From NCBI RefSeq assembly GCF_041320665.1, contig NZ_CP166730.1:1-64000 (forward strand): 64,000 bases of DNA, given 5' to 3'. The notes under the pieces were generated by a model. The model was given only the letters and a program-made list of their open reading frames with translations, had not been told where the DNA came from and did not search any database. Positions 1 to 13,500 of this stretch are shown here, piece after piece. Numbering within the stretch: the first letter of the stretch is position 1; each line of letters opens with the position of its first letter. Made by a program: the position numbers and the translations under genes. The DNA comes from Comamonas sp. GB3 AK4-5. GTDB taxonomy: Bacteria; Pseudomonadota; Gammaproteobacteria; Burkholderiales; Burkholderiaceae_C.

Positions 1-4
1 AGAA

Positions 5-1414
5 ATGACCGAGGAACCTACCAACGACATCGGCCAGGGCCTGTGGCAAGCCTGCGTAGAGCAGCTCAGCCAAGACCTGCCGGAGCAGCAGTACAACACC
101 TGGATCAAGCCCTTGACCGCCGCCGTGGCCGAGGACTTCTCCAAGGTCACGGTCTACGTGGCCAACCGCTTCAAGCTCGACTGGATTCGAGCCCAGTATG
201 CGGGCCGCATCGCCGCGCTGCTGGAGTCCTTGTACGGCCAGCCCGTGACACTGGAGTTGGCGCTCGCACACCGCGAAAGCGTTGTGCGTACTTATGTTCG
301 CCCCGTCAACCCGCAGATGTCGCACGCCGCAGGTGCCGATGCATCGGTGGGCGCGGCCCCATCGGTCAACGAAGAAGTGGCCGCCCCGGTCTTTCGCACC
401 CGCCTGAATCCGGCCCTGACCTTTGACACCCTGGTCGAAGGTACGGCCAACCGCATGGCGCGCTCGGCCGCCATGCATGTGGCGGGCTCACCCGGCCACC
501 TCTACAACCCCTTGTTCATCTACGGCGGCGTCGGCCTGGGTAAGACCCACTTGGTGCATGCCGTGGGCAACCAGCTGCTGGCCGACAAGCCCGACGCCAA
601 AGTTCTCTACATCCATGCCGAGCAATTCGTCTCGGATGTGGTCAAGGCCTACCAGCGCCGCACCTTCGACGAGTTCAAGGAGCGCTACCACTCCCTCGAT
701 CTGCTGCTGATCGACGACGTGCAGTTCTTTGCGAACAAGGACCGCACGCAGGAAGAGTTCTTCAACGCCTTCGAGGCCCTGCTGGCCAAGAAGAGCCACA
801 TCGTGATGACGTCCGACACCTACCCCAAGGGTCTGGCCAACATCCACGAGCGCCTGGTCTCGCGCTTTGACTCGGGCCTGACGGTGGCCATCGAGCCGCC
901 CGAGCTGGAAATGCGCGTGGCGATTCTGATCAACAAGGCGCGCGCCGAAAACGCCGAGATGCCCGAGGAAGTGGCCTTCTTCGTGGCCAAGAACGTGCGC
1001 TCCAACGTGCGAGAGCTCGAAGGCGCGCTGCGCAAGATCTTGGCCTATTCGCGCTTCAACCAAAAGGAAGTCTCCATCCAACTGGCCCGCGAGGCACTGC
1101 GCGATCTGCTGTCGATCCAAAACCGCCAGATCTCGGTGGAAAACATCCAGAAAACGGTGGCCGACTACTACAAGATCAAAGTCGCCGACATGTACAGCAA
1201 GAAGCGCCCGGCCAGCATTGCCCGCCCGCGCCAGATTGCCATGTACCTGGCCAAGGAGCTGACGCAAAAAAGCCTGCCCGAGATTGGCGAGCTGTTTGGC
1301 GGCCGTGACCACACCACCGTGCTGCACGCGGTGCGCAAGATTGCCGGAGAGCGCCAACAGCTGACCGAGTTGAACCAGCAGCTGCATGTGCTGGAGCAGA
1401 CGCTCAAAGGCTGA
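5..1414 (+). CDS. dnaA: Chromosomal replication initiator protein DnaA
   Basis: DnaA is the AAA+ initiator that binds DnaA boxes, opens the origin and loads the helicase. The 469-residue protein has the full family layout. An N-terminal DnaB-interaction domain spans about residues 8-80. A variable linker follows, then the AAA+ domain with Walker [10 protein letters not shown] near residue 174 and Walker [11 protein letters not shown] near 235. The C-terminal helix-turn-helix carries the DnaA signature [10 protein letters not shown] near 433. The ATG lies four bases into the window, so promoter and ribosome site are not visible. dnaN follows on the same strand after 157 bp. The candidate origin described at 36-37.5 kb lies downstream, not immediately beside this gene on the visible side. 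Length and motifs leave little doubt. Confidence 0.98.
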   Translation: MTEEPTNDIGQGLWQACVEQLSQDLPEQQYNTWIKPLTAAVAEDFSKVTVYVANRFKLDWIRAQYAGRIAALLESLYGQPVTLELALAHRESVVRTYVRPVNPQMSHAAGADASVGAAPSVNEEVAAPVFRTRLNPALTFDTLVEGTANRMARSAAMHVAGSPGHLYNPLFIYGGVGLGKTHLVHAVGNQLLADKPDAKVLYIHAEQFVSDVVKAYQRRTFDEFKERYHSLDLLLIDDVQFFANKDRTQEEFFNAFEALLAKKSHIVMTSDTYPKGLANIHERLVSRFDSGLTVAIEPPELEMRVAILINKARAENAEMPEEVAFFVAKNVRSNVRELEGALRKILAYSRFNQKEVSIQLAREALRDLLSIQNRQISVENIQKTVADYYKIKVADMYSKKRPASIARPRQIAMYLAKELTQKSLPEIGELFGGRDHTTVLHAVRKIAGERQQLTELNQQLHVLEQTLKG

Positions 1415-1571
1415 CAACGGCTCTATTACTATTACGCCCCAGGGGCCCTGCCGCATACATAGCTTGTGCGGGGCTGCCGGGGCACAATGCGGTGTTTGGG
1501 CAGCGTGAGGGAGCATGGAAGTCCATGCCGCTGGCCCAGATGCCGCTCCCGATTCATCATCAGAGGTTGAC

Positions 1572-2693
1572 ATGATCGTCCTGAAAGCCACACAAGACAA
1601 AGTTCTCGCGGTCCTGCAATCGGTGTCCGGCATCGTCGAACGCCGCCACACCCTGCCTATCCTGGCAAACGTGCTGATCAAGAAGACCGGCAACGCGCTG
1701 CAGCTGACCACCAGCGACCTGGAAATCCAGATCCGCACCACGGCCGAGCTGGGGGGCGACACCGGGGACTTCACCACCACCGTGGGTTCGCGCAAGCTGA
1801 TCGACATTCTGAAGACCATGCCCGCCGACCAGACCGTGAGCCTGGAGACGCAGCAGTCCAAGATCATCCTCAAGGGCGGCAAGAGCCGCTTCACCCTGCA
1901 GACCCTGCCGGCAGAGGACTTTCCGCTGGTGCAGGAAGCCGCCGCCTTCGGCCCCGCTTTCAGCGTGCCGCAAAAGGTCTTGAAGGACTTGATGGGCCAG
2001 GTGTCCTTCGCCATGGCCGTGCAGGACATCCGCTACTACCTGAACGGCATCTTGTTCGTGGCCGAGGGCAACACCCTCTCCCTGGTCGCCACCGACGGCC
2101 ACCGTCTGGCCTGGGCCAGCGCCGAGCTGGATGTGGAAGCCGCCGTGAAGCAGGAAGTGATTCTGCCGCGCAAGACCGTGCTGGAGCTGCAGCGCCTGCT
2201 GTCCGACGTGGGTGGCGAGAACTCGCCCCGCATCGAGATGCAGTTCGCCAGCAACCAGGCCAAGTTCACCTTTGGCGGCATGGAATTCGTCACCAAGCTG
2301 GTCGAAGGCAAGTTCCCCGACTACAACCGCGTCATCCCGCGCAACCACGGCAACAGCATCACCCTGGGCCGCGCCCCGTTGCTGGCCAGCCTGCAGCGCA
2401 CGGCCATCATGACCAGCGACAAGTTCAAGGGCGTGCGCCTGAACCTGGAGCCCGGCCTGCTGCGCGTGGCATCGACCAATGCCGAGCAGGAAGAGGCGGT
2501 GGACGAGCTCGATATCGACTACGGCGGCGATGCCATCGAAATCGGCTTCAACGTGACCTACCTGATCGACGTGCTGGCCAATATGGGCCAGGACATGGTG
2601 CAGGTGCAACTGGCCGACGGCAACAGCTCGGCCCTGGTGACCATTCCAGAAAACGAGCGCTTCAAATACGTGGTGATGCCCATGCGCATCTGA
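1572..2693 (+). CDS. dnaN: DNA polymerase III beta sliding clamp DnaN
   Basis: This is the ring-shaped processivity clamp that tethers DNA polymerase III and other polymerases to DNA. The 373-residue product starts MIVLKATQDKVL, typical of betaproteobacterial DnaN, and ends in the usual YVVMPMRI. Three repeated clamp domains of about 120 residues fit the length. The frame is open further upstream to 1515, but ATG 1572 is chosen because AGAGG precedes it by a few bases and family homology starts there. The 157-bp dnaA-dnaN spacer holds no other gene. The usual next gene, recF, is absent; gyrB follows after about 150 bp, which is common in Burkholderiales. Confidence 0.98.
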   Translation: MIVLKATQDKVLAVLQSVSGIVERRHTLPILANVLIKKTGNALQLTTSDLEIQIRTTAELGGDTGDFTTTVGSRKLIDILKTMPADQTVSLETQQSKIILKGGKSRFTLQTLPAEDFPLVQEAAAFGPAFSVPQKVLKDLMGQVSFAMAVQDIRYYLNGILFVAEGNTLSLVATDGHRLAWASAELDVEAAVKQEVILPRKTVLELQRLLSDVGGENSPRIEMQFASNQAKFTFGGMEFVTKLVEGKFPDYNRVIPRNHGNSITLGRAPLLASLQRTAIMTSDKFKGVRLNLEPGLLRVASTNAEQEEAVDELDIDYGGDAIEIGFNVTYLIDVLANMGQDMVQVQLADGNSSALVTIPENERFKYVVMPMRI

Positions 2694-2736
2694 GGCACCG
2701 CACCGGTGCCCCAACACGGGTGCTAACAAAAAGAAG

Positions 2737-2756
2737 AGCAGCATGTGCATGCTGCT
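2737..2756 (+). terminator. Hairpin between dnaN and gyrB
   Basis: A perfect 9-bp inverted repeat AGCAGCATG / CATGCTGCT with a two-base centre lies 44 bp after the dnaN stop. No strong T run follows, so it may only be a weak or Rho-assisted terminator, or an RNA end-stabilising hairpin. Confidence 0.3.
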
Positions 2757-2784
2757 GCTTCGTTTCCACCCGTTACTTCGTTGA

Positions 2785-5424
<2,640 letters not shown>

Positions 5425-5451
5425 AGCTGAGGCAGAGCAGAGCACGACCTC

Positions 5452-7143
5452 ATGATCCACCGCCTGCCTCGTGCCGAATCGCTGTCGGTTGAGTTCAAGA
5501 GCGACCTGAAAAAACTCCCCGACCGCGAGTTGGTCGAGGCCCTGGTCTGCCTGGCCAATGCCGAAGGCGGCGAACTATGGCTAGGCGTAGAGGACGACGG
5601 CAGGCCTACCGGCCTGCATGCCGAGCACCTCAATCTGGCGGGTCTGGCCGGGCTGGTGGCAGCGCGGACCTCGCCCTCGCTGCGAGTCCAGGTGGAGCAG
5701 GTCGATGCAGCCGGTCTGCCCGTGGCACGCATTGCGGTACCCAAGGCACAGTCCATCGTGGCCACAGCGAACGGCGTCTACCTGCGCAGGCGGCTCAAAC
5801 ATGACGGCACACCCGAGTGCGCCCCCATGCTGCCGCACGAGCGTGAAAGCCGCGCCAGCAGCCTGGGTCTGGAGGATGTATCGGCCCAGCCGGTGGCGGG
5901 CGCCACACTGGCCGACCTGGACCCACTGGAGCGCGAGCGCCTGCGCCAAGCAGTACAACAGTACGGTGGCGACAGGGTGCTGCTGGAGCTGGACGATGAA
6001 GCACTGGACGGTGCGCTGGGCCTGACGACACGCCAGCCCGATGGCACGCGTGTGCCGACGCTCACCGGCCTGCTGCTGGTGGGACGAGAAAGTTCGCTGC
6101 ACCAATGGGTGCCCACCCATGAGTTCGCCTTCCAGGTGCTGGCGCAACAGGCTGTGCGCTTCAATGAGTTTCGCCGCTTTCCGCTGCTGAAGGCGCTGGA
6201 CTGGCTGGAAACCAATTTCCGCCCCTACAACCCAGAGGAGGAGATTCAGGTCGGACTGTTCCGCGTGCCAGTGCCCATGGTGGATATGGCGGCCTTTCGC
6301 GAGGCCGTGGCCAATGCACTGATTCACCGCGACTACCACCGCCTGGGTGCGGTGCATGTACGGCTGGAAGACGATGCGCTGGCAATCAGCAACCCCGGTG
6401 GGCTGGTGGACGGCGTGACGCTGGCCAATCTGCTGGTGACCGAGCCACGCCCACGCAACCGCGCTCTGGCCGATGCCATGAAGCGCATCGGCGTGGTGGA
6501 GCGCTCGGGACGCGGTGTGGATACGATTTTTCGCGGCATGCTCAAGTTCGGCCGCCCGAGTCCCGACTATTCGCGCACCGACGCCCACAGCGTGGTGCTG
6601 CGCCTGCCCACCGAGCCCGCCGACCAGGACTTCCGCCGCCTGGTCGTGGAAGAGGAGCGGCGCCGGACTGCCGAGCTGCCGATAGACAGCCTGATCGCCC
6701 TGGCAGCAATTCGCGCGCTGAAGCGGGTGACAGCCGATGAACTGGCCGAACGCATTCAACGCGATGCCGCCAGCGCCAAACGTACGCTGGAGGCGCTGAC
6801 CGAGGCGGGGTTGGTACAAGCCCATGGCCACACCCGGGGGCGCAGCTATACGCTGTCGGCCTCTGTATACCGAGCCGCGGGTGACAAGGCAGGCTATACC
6901 CGCCAGGCTGGTTTCACCCCGATACAGCACGAGCAAATGGTGCTGAGTTACGTGCAGCAGCATGGGCAAATCCGCCGTGCGGAGATCATGGACTTGTGCC
7001 ACTTGAGTGAAGGGCAGTCCAAGGATTTATTGAAACGGATGCAAGGTTCGGAGTTGCTACGACTGGAAGGTGCAGGGCGTGGGGCGTTCTATCGGATGGG
7101 AGAGCGTGGGCAAAAACGGATGAAAACGGATGAAAACGGATGA
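5452..7143 (+). CDS. AlbA_2-domain / ATPase-fold putative transcriptional regulator
   Basis: This 563-residue protein belongs to the family often annotated as putative DNA-binding or RecG-like transcriptional regulator. Residues 10-130 form a Schlafen AlbA_2 domain (SVEFKSDLKKL, ANAEGGELWLGVEDDG). Residues about 270-370 form a GHKL-like ATPase module (FREAVANALIHRDY, LAISNPGGL, ERSGRGVDTIF). The last 150 residues hold winged-helix-like segments, for example TADELAERIQRDAASAKRTLEALTEAG split over two helices. It starts 27 bp after gyrB and converges on the hsd operon. Such proteins are frequent neighbours of defence genes, but its target is unknown. Its last codons lie in a 10-bp tandem repeat. 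Confidence 0.75.
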   Translation: MIHRLPRAESLSVEFKSDLKKLPDRELVEALVCLANAEGGELWLGVEDDGRPTGLHAEHLNLAGLAGLVAARTSPSLRVQVEQVDAAGLPVARIAVPKAQSIVATANGVYLRRRLKHDGTPECAPMLPHERESRASSLGLEDVSAQPVAGATLADLDPLERERLRQAVQQYGGDRVLLELDDEALDGALGLTTRQPDGTRVPTLTGLLLVGRESSLHQWVPTHEFAFQVLAQQAVRFNEFRRFPLLKALDWLETNFRPYNPEEEIQVGLFRVPVPMVDMAAFREAVANALIHRDYHRLGAVHVRLEDDALAISNPGGLVDGVTLANLLVTEPRPRNRALADAMKRIGVVERSGRGVDTIFRGMLKFGRPSPDYSRTDAHSVVLRLPTEPADQDFRRLVVEEERRRTAELPIDSLIALAAIRALKRVTADELAERIQRDAASAKRTLEALTEAGLVQAHGHTRGRSYTLSASVYRAAGDKAGYTRQAGFTPIQHEQMVLSYVQQHGQIRRAEIMDLCHLSEGQSKDLLKRMQGSELLRLEGAGRGAFYRMGERGQKRMKTDENG

Positions 7144-7150
7144 AAACGGA
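7113..7150 (+). repeat. 10-bp tandem repeat across the 3' end of the AlbA_2 gene
   Basis: About 3.8 copies of the unit TGAAAACGGA are arranged head to tail. The unit is not a multiple of three, but each copy begins with TGA, and the reading frame reaches a TGA inside the array. Gain or loss of a unit would therefore leave the protein end essentially unchanged. Confidence 0.85.
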
Positions 7151-7650
7151 TGAAGAGCATCCGATTCTGCTGGCGGGGAGAGCGTTGAGGGGCTGGGAGC
7201 TGGAAAACGCCGAGAAGCCATTTTTCGCGCAAATCTAGGCGCTGGGCAGGTCATACCCCAACCCCGGCGCCGCAGCTTTTCTGAGCGCATCCAGAGCAGC
7301 GTACAGCCCTCGCTTGATGGTGTTCACCATGCCCCTGGACACCTGGCTATGAAGCCGCCTGTCTACGCACCTTCCTCAGCAGAGGAAAAAAATCATCCCG
7401 GCAGGGCACGCATGGAGATGCAAGCAGCCTGCCTTGGCATATTTCAACCGCTCTGCTTTTCGCAGCTGCCGCAGCCGTCATTGCACCACTTTCACGCTGA
7501 TAGGTATCTACAACGCGCTGTACATGGGCACAGACTGCTCACTTTTTCCGCTGCTGGTTTTGGATGCAGCCCAAGCCAACGGCTGCACTCCAGCGTGCTC
7601 CGACAACCGCCGTTGGGGCAGACGTTGAGGCAGGCGCTGGTTGTCAAAAA
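7151..7650. other. 500-bp intergenic stretch, no supported gene
   Basis: This is the convergent gap between the AlbA_2 gene and hsdS. I see no complete coding sequence. A short minus-strand open stretch at about 7236-7350 reads RGMVNTIKRGLYAALDALRKAA and then stops. It looks more protein-like than chance, but its upstream frame is closed and I cannot assign it. Confidence 0.4.
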
Positions 7651-8907
7651 TCAGGCTGCCGACGCCTTGCGGCCACGCGTTTTTTTGGCGGGGGCTTGGG
7701 CTGCACGCGCCTCGCGCAGGCGGCGCAGCAGCTCGGTTGCGGGCTCGTCATTGGGGTCTTGCGGCACCAGCTCGCCGCGAAAGGCCTTGGCCAGCAGCGC
7801 GGGGGTGAGGCGGTCGGCAGCGGTGCGGGCAGTTTGCAGCCGGGCTTCCAGCCGGTCGGCATAGGCAAACAGGATTTCGACGCGACGGACGATTTCGGCT
7901 TGTTCTTCATATGAAGGTAGTCGAAATACCAATGAATAAATTTTCTGACCAGAAATAACAGGTTGAGCCGTTGAGGAAATATTCTCACGCAAGTTAATCC
8001 CAAGCAGTGAAAAATAGAGAAAATTTTTATCTAGTATTTCGCTATCAAACTTAACTTTCAGCGCATTATCTGTAACCCAAGCGTGCTTTGGCGTTAAGTA
8101 AACACTCCCACAATAATAACCAACACGTCCAATAACGATTGTTGGTTCATAAACATTAAATCTATCGTGATATCCATTGACACCATTCCCGCCATAAACG
8201 GGGATATTGCCTTCTGAATTCATATTTTTTGCAACTAGCCCATCTCCGGAAGAGACTTTTATTATGTTTTTCAACAAGCATCGTTTCACCTCACCAAATG
8301 CACAATCCTCCGTCAACCGCCCCGAAGTGGCGGCAGCCAAGACGGACTGGCGGAAGCGTTTGAGCAAAGGGGTGATGCGGGCGAGGCGGTCGTTCAGGAC
8401 ATCGACGCGGGTCAGGATGGTGTCGAGTTTGTCGGCGATGCGGCGTTGTTCATTGCGTGGAGGAACAACAATCTGTGTCGCTTCAAACTTTCCTTTGGTG
8501 ACGTGCTGCAATCCTGCGCCGCCGTGCGCTTTCCCAATTAAATCATTGAGCTTTTGATTGATTGCATGTCGAAATAACCTACGATCCAAAAATGAATCAT
8601 CAAAATCAACACGAAAAATGTGTTGGTTTAATAGCGCCTCACCACCACGCCACACATGAGCTCCAAAGGAAGTACCCGGAGTCCCCGACCAAGCGAAAAG
8701 CAATTCACCGCCTTTTAAAAAATACTTATTCTCGTATTCACCTGAGTAACAATTAAATGAAGCATTTGGATTGTTTAAATTTTGAATTCGAACAATCGGC
8801 AAGCCTTCTAGGCTCCATTCAGTCGGTTTAAATGCTCGTCCATTTTTTAAATCGCAAAGCGAGCCAATCTCAGAAACTGCCCAAGAGCTAGGTAGCGAAG
8901 TACTCAT
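7651..8907 (-). CDS. hsdS: Type I restriction-modification specificity subunit HsdS
   Basis: HsdS is the DNA sequence-recognition subunit of the type I complex, directing HsdM and HsdR. The 418-residue protein has two target-recognition domains (about residues 5-155 and 205-350). Each is followed by a conserved helical spacer: NEQRRIADKLDTILTRVDVLNDRL near 160 and YEEQAEIVRRVEILFAYADRL near 345, shown here by their first residues. The C-terminus is Lys/Arg rich. The ATG overlaps the hsdM stop as ATGA (8904-8907), so the two are translationally coupled. The target-recognition parts are strikingly AT-rich against flanking DNA, as expected for modules exchanged by recombination. Confidence 0.93.
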   Translation of the reverse strand: MSTSLPSSWAVSEIGSLCDLKNGRAFKPTEWSLEGLPIVRIQNLNNPNASFNCYSGEYENKYFLKGGELLFAWSGTPGTSFGAHVWRGGEALLNQHIFRVDFDDSFLDRRLFRHAINQKLNDLIGKAHGGAGLQHVTKGKFEATQIVVPPRNEQRRIADKLDTILTRVDVLNDRLARITPLLKRFRQSVLAAATSGRLTEDCAFGEVKRCLLKNIIKVSSGDGLVAKNMNSEGNIPVYGGNGVNGYHDRFNVYEPTIVIGRVGYYCGSVYLTPKHAWVTDNALKVKFDSEILDKNFLYFSLLGINLRENISSTAQPVISGQKIYSLVFRLPSYEEQAEIVRRVEILFAYADRLEARLQTARTAADRLTPALLAKAFRGELVPQDPNDEPATELLRRLREARAAQAPAKKTRGRKASAA

Positions 8908-10361
8908 TCCGCCCCCTCCCCCAACTCCGCCAAAATCCCTTCCAGCTCCTCCAGCGCCGCATTCAGCTCATCGGTAATCTCCCGCGCCAGCACAGCGGGT
9001 TCGGGCAGGTCGGCCGCGTCTTCCACGCTATCGTCCTTGAGCCAGGCAATGTCCAGGCTGTCTTGCTTTTCAGCGCGAATCCATTCGCGGCTGAAGCAGC
9101 GCCAGCGGCTTTGTTCGCCGCCATCGGTGCGCGTGCTCTTGCCGTTCGCATCCTCGCCATAGGCTTTGATGAAGTCCGCAAAGTGCGCGGCGGTCAGCGG
9201 GGTGCGTTTGCCAAACTTGGGGGCGTTGGCGCGCATGTCGTACACCCATACGTCTTGGGTGCTGCCGGTGGCGGCTTCGCCCACTTTTTCAAAGAACAGC
9301 ACATTGGTTTTCACGCCCTGGGCATAGAAGATGCCGGTGGGCAGGCGCAGCACGGTGTGCAAACGGCATTTGTCCATCAAGGCGCGGCGTATGTCTGCGC
9401 CCACGCCGGCTTCAAACAGCACGTTGTCGGGCAGCACCACGGCGGCGCGGCCGCCGTCTTTGAGGTGTTTGACGATGTGCTGCACAAAGGCCAGTTGCTT
9501 GTTACTGGTCACATAGGTGAGGTCATCGCGCGTGGGGCCACCGCCGCCCTTGGCCGTGCCAAAGGGCGGGTTGCTGAGGATGATGTCGCTTTTGGGCAGA
9601 CGCTGGCCGGCCGTGCCCAAGGTGTTGCCCAGGTGAATGGCGCCTTCCTGGTCACCCTCAATGCCGTGCAGCAGGCAGTTCATCAGCGCCAGGCGCCGGG
9701 TATTGGGCACCAGCTCCATGCCGGTGTAGGCCTTGCGAATCTGGAAGGCGCGCTGGGCTTCGCTCAGGTCAAGCAAGTCATCGGTCTGGGCGCGGATGGC
9801 GCGGTCGGCGGCAATCAAAAAGCCTGCGGTGCCTGCGGCGGGGTCTTGGATGGTTTCGCCGACTTGCGGGCGCATGACGGCAATCATGGCGTCAATCAGC
9901 GGGCGCGGCGTGAAGTACTGGCCTGCGCCGCTTTTGGTCTCGCTGGCGTTCTTTTCCAGCAAGCCTTCGTACAGATCGCCCAGGCCGTCTTTGTCGGTGT
10001 CGAACCAGTCGATGCGGTCCAGGTCGCTGATGAGCTGCTCCAGGTGGCGCGGCTCGCTCAGGCTGGTTTGGGCGTTGGCGTAGATGGCGGCAATGCGCGG
10101 GCTGGTGGACTCGGACAGCTGCTGCAGCGTGCGGCGGTAGGTGTTGAGCAGGTTGATGCCGGAGAGGCCACGCAGCTGCGTCCAGCGGGCGTATTCGGGC
10201 AGCAGCGGCGCTTGGATGACGCCGGATTCCAGGTTTTCATGCTCCATCTTGATGAAGAGCAGCAGCACGAGCTCGGTGACGTAGTCGCTGTAGTTGATGC
10301 CGTCGTCGCGCAGAACGTCGCAAAGGTTCCAGAGTTTCTGGACGATGTCAGAGGTGGTCAT
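8904..10361 (-). CDS. hsdM: Type I DNA methyltransferase subunit HsdM
   Basis: This is the N6-adenine methyltransferase subunit of the type I system, protecting host DNA. The 485-residue protein has an N-terminal helical HsdM_N domain (residues 5-130). Next comes QYFTPRPL near 148, the SAM-binding motif DPAAGTAGFL near 172, and the catalytic NPPF motif in LSNPPFGTAKGGG near 265. It overlaps hsdS by four bases and lies 207 bp downstream of hsdR on the minus strand. The C-terminal coiled-coil (about residues 440-485) would dock onto HsdS. Confidence 0.95.
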   Translation of the reverse strand: MTTSDIVQKLWNLCDVLRDDGINYSDYVTELVLLLFIKMEHENLESGVIQAPLLPEYARWTQLRGLSGINLLNTYRRTLQQLSESTSPRIAAIYANAQTSLSEPRHLEQLISDLDRIDWFDTDKDGLGDLYEGLLEKNASETKSGAGQYFTPRPLIDAMIAVMRPQVGETIQDPAAGTAGFLIAADRAIRAQTDDLLDLSEAQRAFQIRKAYTGMELVPNTRRLALMNCLLHGIEGDQEGAIHLGNTLGTAGQRLPKSDIILSNPPFGTAKGGGGPTRDDLTYVTSNKQLAFVQHIVKHLKDGGRAAVVLPDNVLFEAGVGADIRRALMDKCRLHTVLRLPTGIFYAQGVKTNVLFFEKVGEAATGSTQDVWVYDMRANAPKFGKRTPLTAAHFADFIKAYGEDANGKSTRTDGGEQSRWRCFSREWIRAEKQDSLDIAWLKDDSVEDAADLPEPAVLAREITDELNAALEELEGILAELGEGAE

Positions 10362-10453
10362 GCCAATGGAAAAATGTATGCTTTGTTTTGGATAGCTGCC
10401 TGTGCTTGTCAGCCAACGGCTTCAGCATGATTGGTGCATGAAAGCATTGAGCG

Positions 10454-10480
10454 GTAAGCACCAGCAGCTCTTATTTTTGA
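10454..10480. repeat. Possible half copy of a hairpin repeat between hsdR and hsdM
   Basis: The string GTAAGCACCAGCAGCTC followed by a T-rich tail resembles the right arm of the long hairpin at 21692-21787 (GTATACGCACCAGCAGCTC then T-rich). No left arm is seen. The rest of the 207-bp hsdR-hsdM spacer shows no gene. Confidence 0.35.
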
Positions 10481-10568
10481 AGAGGCGACCCGCAGGCCCA
10501 TACCGGGGTGAAGGCGGGCGCAGAGGCGGGTGCAAAGAGCGCTGAGCATAGCGCTTCGCCAAGCCCCA

Positions 10569-13500
10569 TCAGGCCGCTTTTTGCCACAGCGCTTCGGCCA
10601 GGTGGCTGACCACGGCATCCAGCTGGCCGCCCAGAACTTTGTCGACCTGTTTGGTGCCGCCTTGCTGGCGGAAGGCTTCGTTGAGGAAGTTGCTGTCCAC
10701 CACGGTTTCATGCTTGAGCTGCTTGGCAATGCGGTCCAGCCAGCTGCGCTGCGCCGTCGTCCAGCTGTGCAGGCTGTAGATGCGCTGCATGGCGCGGTTT
10801 ACACGCTCTTCAAACGAAAGCAGGGCTTCGCCCAGCGCGGCTTTGCGGATATGGGCCACGATGCCGGCCGCAATGTCCTGGTTGCTTTGGCTGCGCCAGG
10901 CTGCTTGGAGGGCGGCTTCGCTGTAGCCTGCGCCATCGAGCAGCAGGCGCACTTCGCGCAGTTGCTCCCTGGTGAGGTCTTTGGGGCGGTTGACCACCAC
11001 CGACAAGGCCACGGACTGGTTGAGCTGTTCTTTGATGAAGCTGGCAAAGCCGTCGAGGTAGTCCTCTGGCTTCGCATACTGGCCCCAGTTTTGCTGGCGC
11101 TCTTTCAGCTCATCATGGTGGCTGGAAATCACTGGGCGATAGGCTATGCCCATGAGCTCCTGCACCTCGCCCAGTTGCTGCAGCAGCCGGGTGTTGTCGC
11201 GCAGAAAATTGGCTGCCGCTTGCGTGCCCTGCTTTTGGGCCACTTCATGCAGATGGCGGTGCAACTGGGCCGGAGGCACACCCCAGCTTTGCTCCAGCTG
11301 CTGCAGCCGCTCTTTGAGCGCAGGTTTTTTCTCGGCCTTGTGCGCGGCCTTGCGCAGCACGCGCATGAGTTTTTGGTTCAACTGGTCCAGCACATCGTCG
11401 GCATGCTTGCGCTCTGGCGTGCTGCCTGGTGCCTGGTAGGACACGGGGTTGTGCAGCTCATCCAGCAACTGGTCGATGGTGATGTTGGGGTTTTTCACCA
11501 GGGGCTGCATGGTGTTCACGTTTTGCAGCGTGGCATACAGGTCCACCGGGTCGTAGATGCGAAAGACGGTTTTGCCAATCTCATCGCAACGGCGTGTGGC
11601 GCGGCCAATCATTTGCTCGTACAAGATGCGCGAGCGCACACGGCGCATGAAGACAAGGTTGCAGATGGGGGGCACATCAATGCCGGTGGTGAGCAGGTCC
11701 ACCGTGACGGCCACCTTGGGATAGGCCTCGTTCTTGTAGTTGCGGATCATCTGGCTGACTTTGTCGGTCTTGCCAGTGATTTTGATGACGCTGGCCTGGT
11801 TGTAAGCGTCGCCATGCAGCTCTTTGAAGGCCTCGCCCAGCATGCGCACCACGGTGTCCGCATGGGTGTCGGTGGCGCAGAAGATCATGGTCTTCTCGTC
11901 ACTGAAGGGGTCCAACTCCTGCGCCAGCTGGTTGCAGATGACGCGGTTGAAGTTGTCGTTGAGCACGCCTTTGTTGAAGCTGGCCACGTCGAAGTGCAAC
12001 TCATCGTCCAACTCTGCCGTGTCGATTTCACCGGTTTGCAGGTGGATGCTTTCCACCGCATCGCCTTTGGCAAAGTGGATGCCGTTTTGCGTGAGCAGCG
12101 TGGTGTAGCGAATGGGGGGCTCGTGGTCGATCAGCCAATCATCGGCCACGGCTTCGCGGTAGCTGTAGGTGTAGATGGGGTGACCAAAGATGTCGCTGGT
12201 GTGCTTGGCTGGTGTGGCCGTGAGGCCCACTTTGATGGCGTCAAAGTAGTCCAGCACGCGGCGGTAGGTGGACAGGTACTGGGCTTGGTCGCGCAGCTCC
12301 AGCTCGCCTTCGGTCATGTCTTGGTCCAGCGTGTAGCCCCGGTGGGCTTCGTCCACGATGATGCAGTCAAACTGGTCCACGGGCGGCGGGCTGTCGCTGC
12401 CAAAAACACGCTTGACCATGGCTTGCACCGTGGCAACCTGCACACGGTCTTCCGCCTCGGCCGCCATATCGCCCAGTTCGGCAATGTTGTAGAGCCTGGA
12501 GAGCGGCATGTTCTGCTCCAGCACCATGTCGCCAAAGGCTTCCAATGCCTGGTCACCCAATGCCGTGCGATCGACCAGAAACAGAATGCGCTTGAAGCGC
12601 TCGGCCTTGAGCAGGCGGTAGATCAGCCCAATGATGGTGCGCGTTTTGCCCGTTCCTGTGGCCATGGCCAGCAAGCAATTGCGCTGGCCATGGGCCAGGC
12701 GTTGCTCCACCGCCTGGATGGCATTGAGCTGGTAGTCACGCAGGCCCAGGTAGATGGCGGCCTCGGTCTCCAGCTTGGCCTGTGCCTTGGCGATATCGCG
12801 GTGCAGCAGGTCCTGCAAGCCTTCTGGTGAATGAAAGCCCTGCAAAGGCTTGGCCAAGTTGGCCGTATGACGTAGGTCTCGAAACCATGTGCCACTGGAT
12901 TGCTCGTGCTGCTTGACGTAGGGACGGCCATTGCAGGAGTAGGCAAACGGAATCTGGAACCAAGCACCTTGCCCGTCAGCCCATGGCTGCGCAGGCTGCA
13001 GTGCGCTCCAAGCCATCTCTGCATCACCCGCCACGGCAAAGCTACGTGCATAGCGCTCGGCCTGCGCAATCTTGCCGGCCACGTTTTGATTGAGGCGCTT
13101 GGCTTCCACCACGGCCACAGGCACCAGGCCGGCAAACAGCACATAGTCTGCGCTTTGCATGCCTTGCATGGGCCACTCGGCAATCGCCAGGTTCTGCCCG
13201 CGCACAGGGCGTGCGCCCTTGGCATAGGTCAGCTCGACGGTATCGGCCTTCCAGCCGGCATCGCACAGCATTTGGTCAATGATGAGGCGGGTGGCAGCTT
13301 CATCCATCTGCACCAGGCTTGCGGCCTTGCGAGAACGCTCACCCCAGGCGCGCACAGACTCAACGCTGGGGGCTTGTGCACTGGCTGCAGCTGCCTGTGC
13401 TTGGAGCAGGTCGGCCTGGAGTTGCTCAATGGTGGCGCTGGCTTCACTGGCCAGTTGCTCGTAAATATCGCGCTCTTGCAGCGCTTGAGCGGCCAGGCTC

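Noticed and set aside
7113..7150. Phase-variation switch by the 10-bp tandem repeat
   Set aside because: Every unit starts with TGA, so changing the copy number leaves the same stop position in frame; the protein would not switch.
7349..7914. Plus-strand open frames in the gap and over the 3' end of hsdS
   Set aside because: They lie antisense to hsdS, lack ribosome sites and have no protein-like pattern.
10530..12830. Long plus-strand open frame inside hsdR
   Set aside because: It overlaps the helicase motifs of hsdR in antisense and shows no family features.
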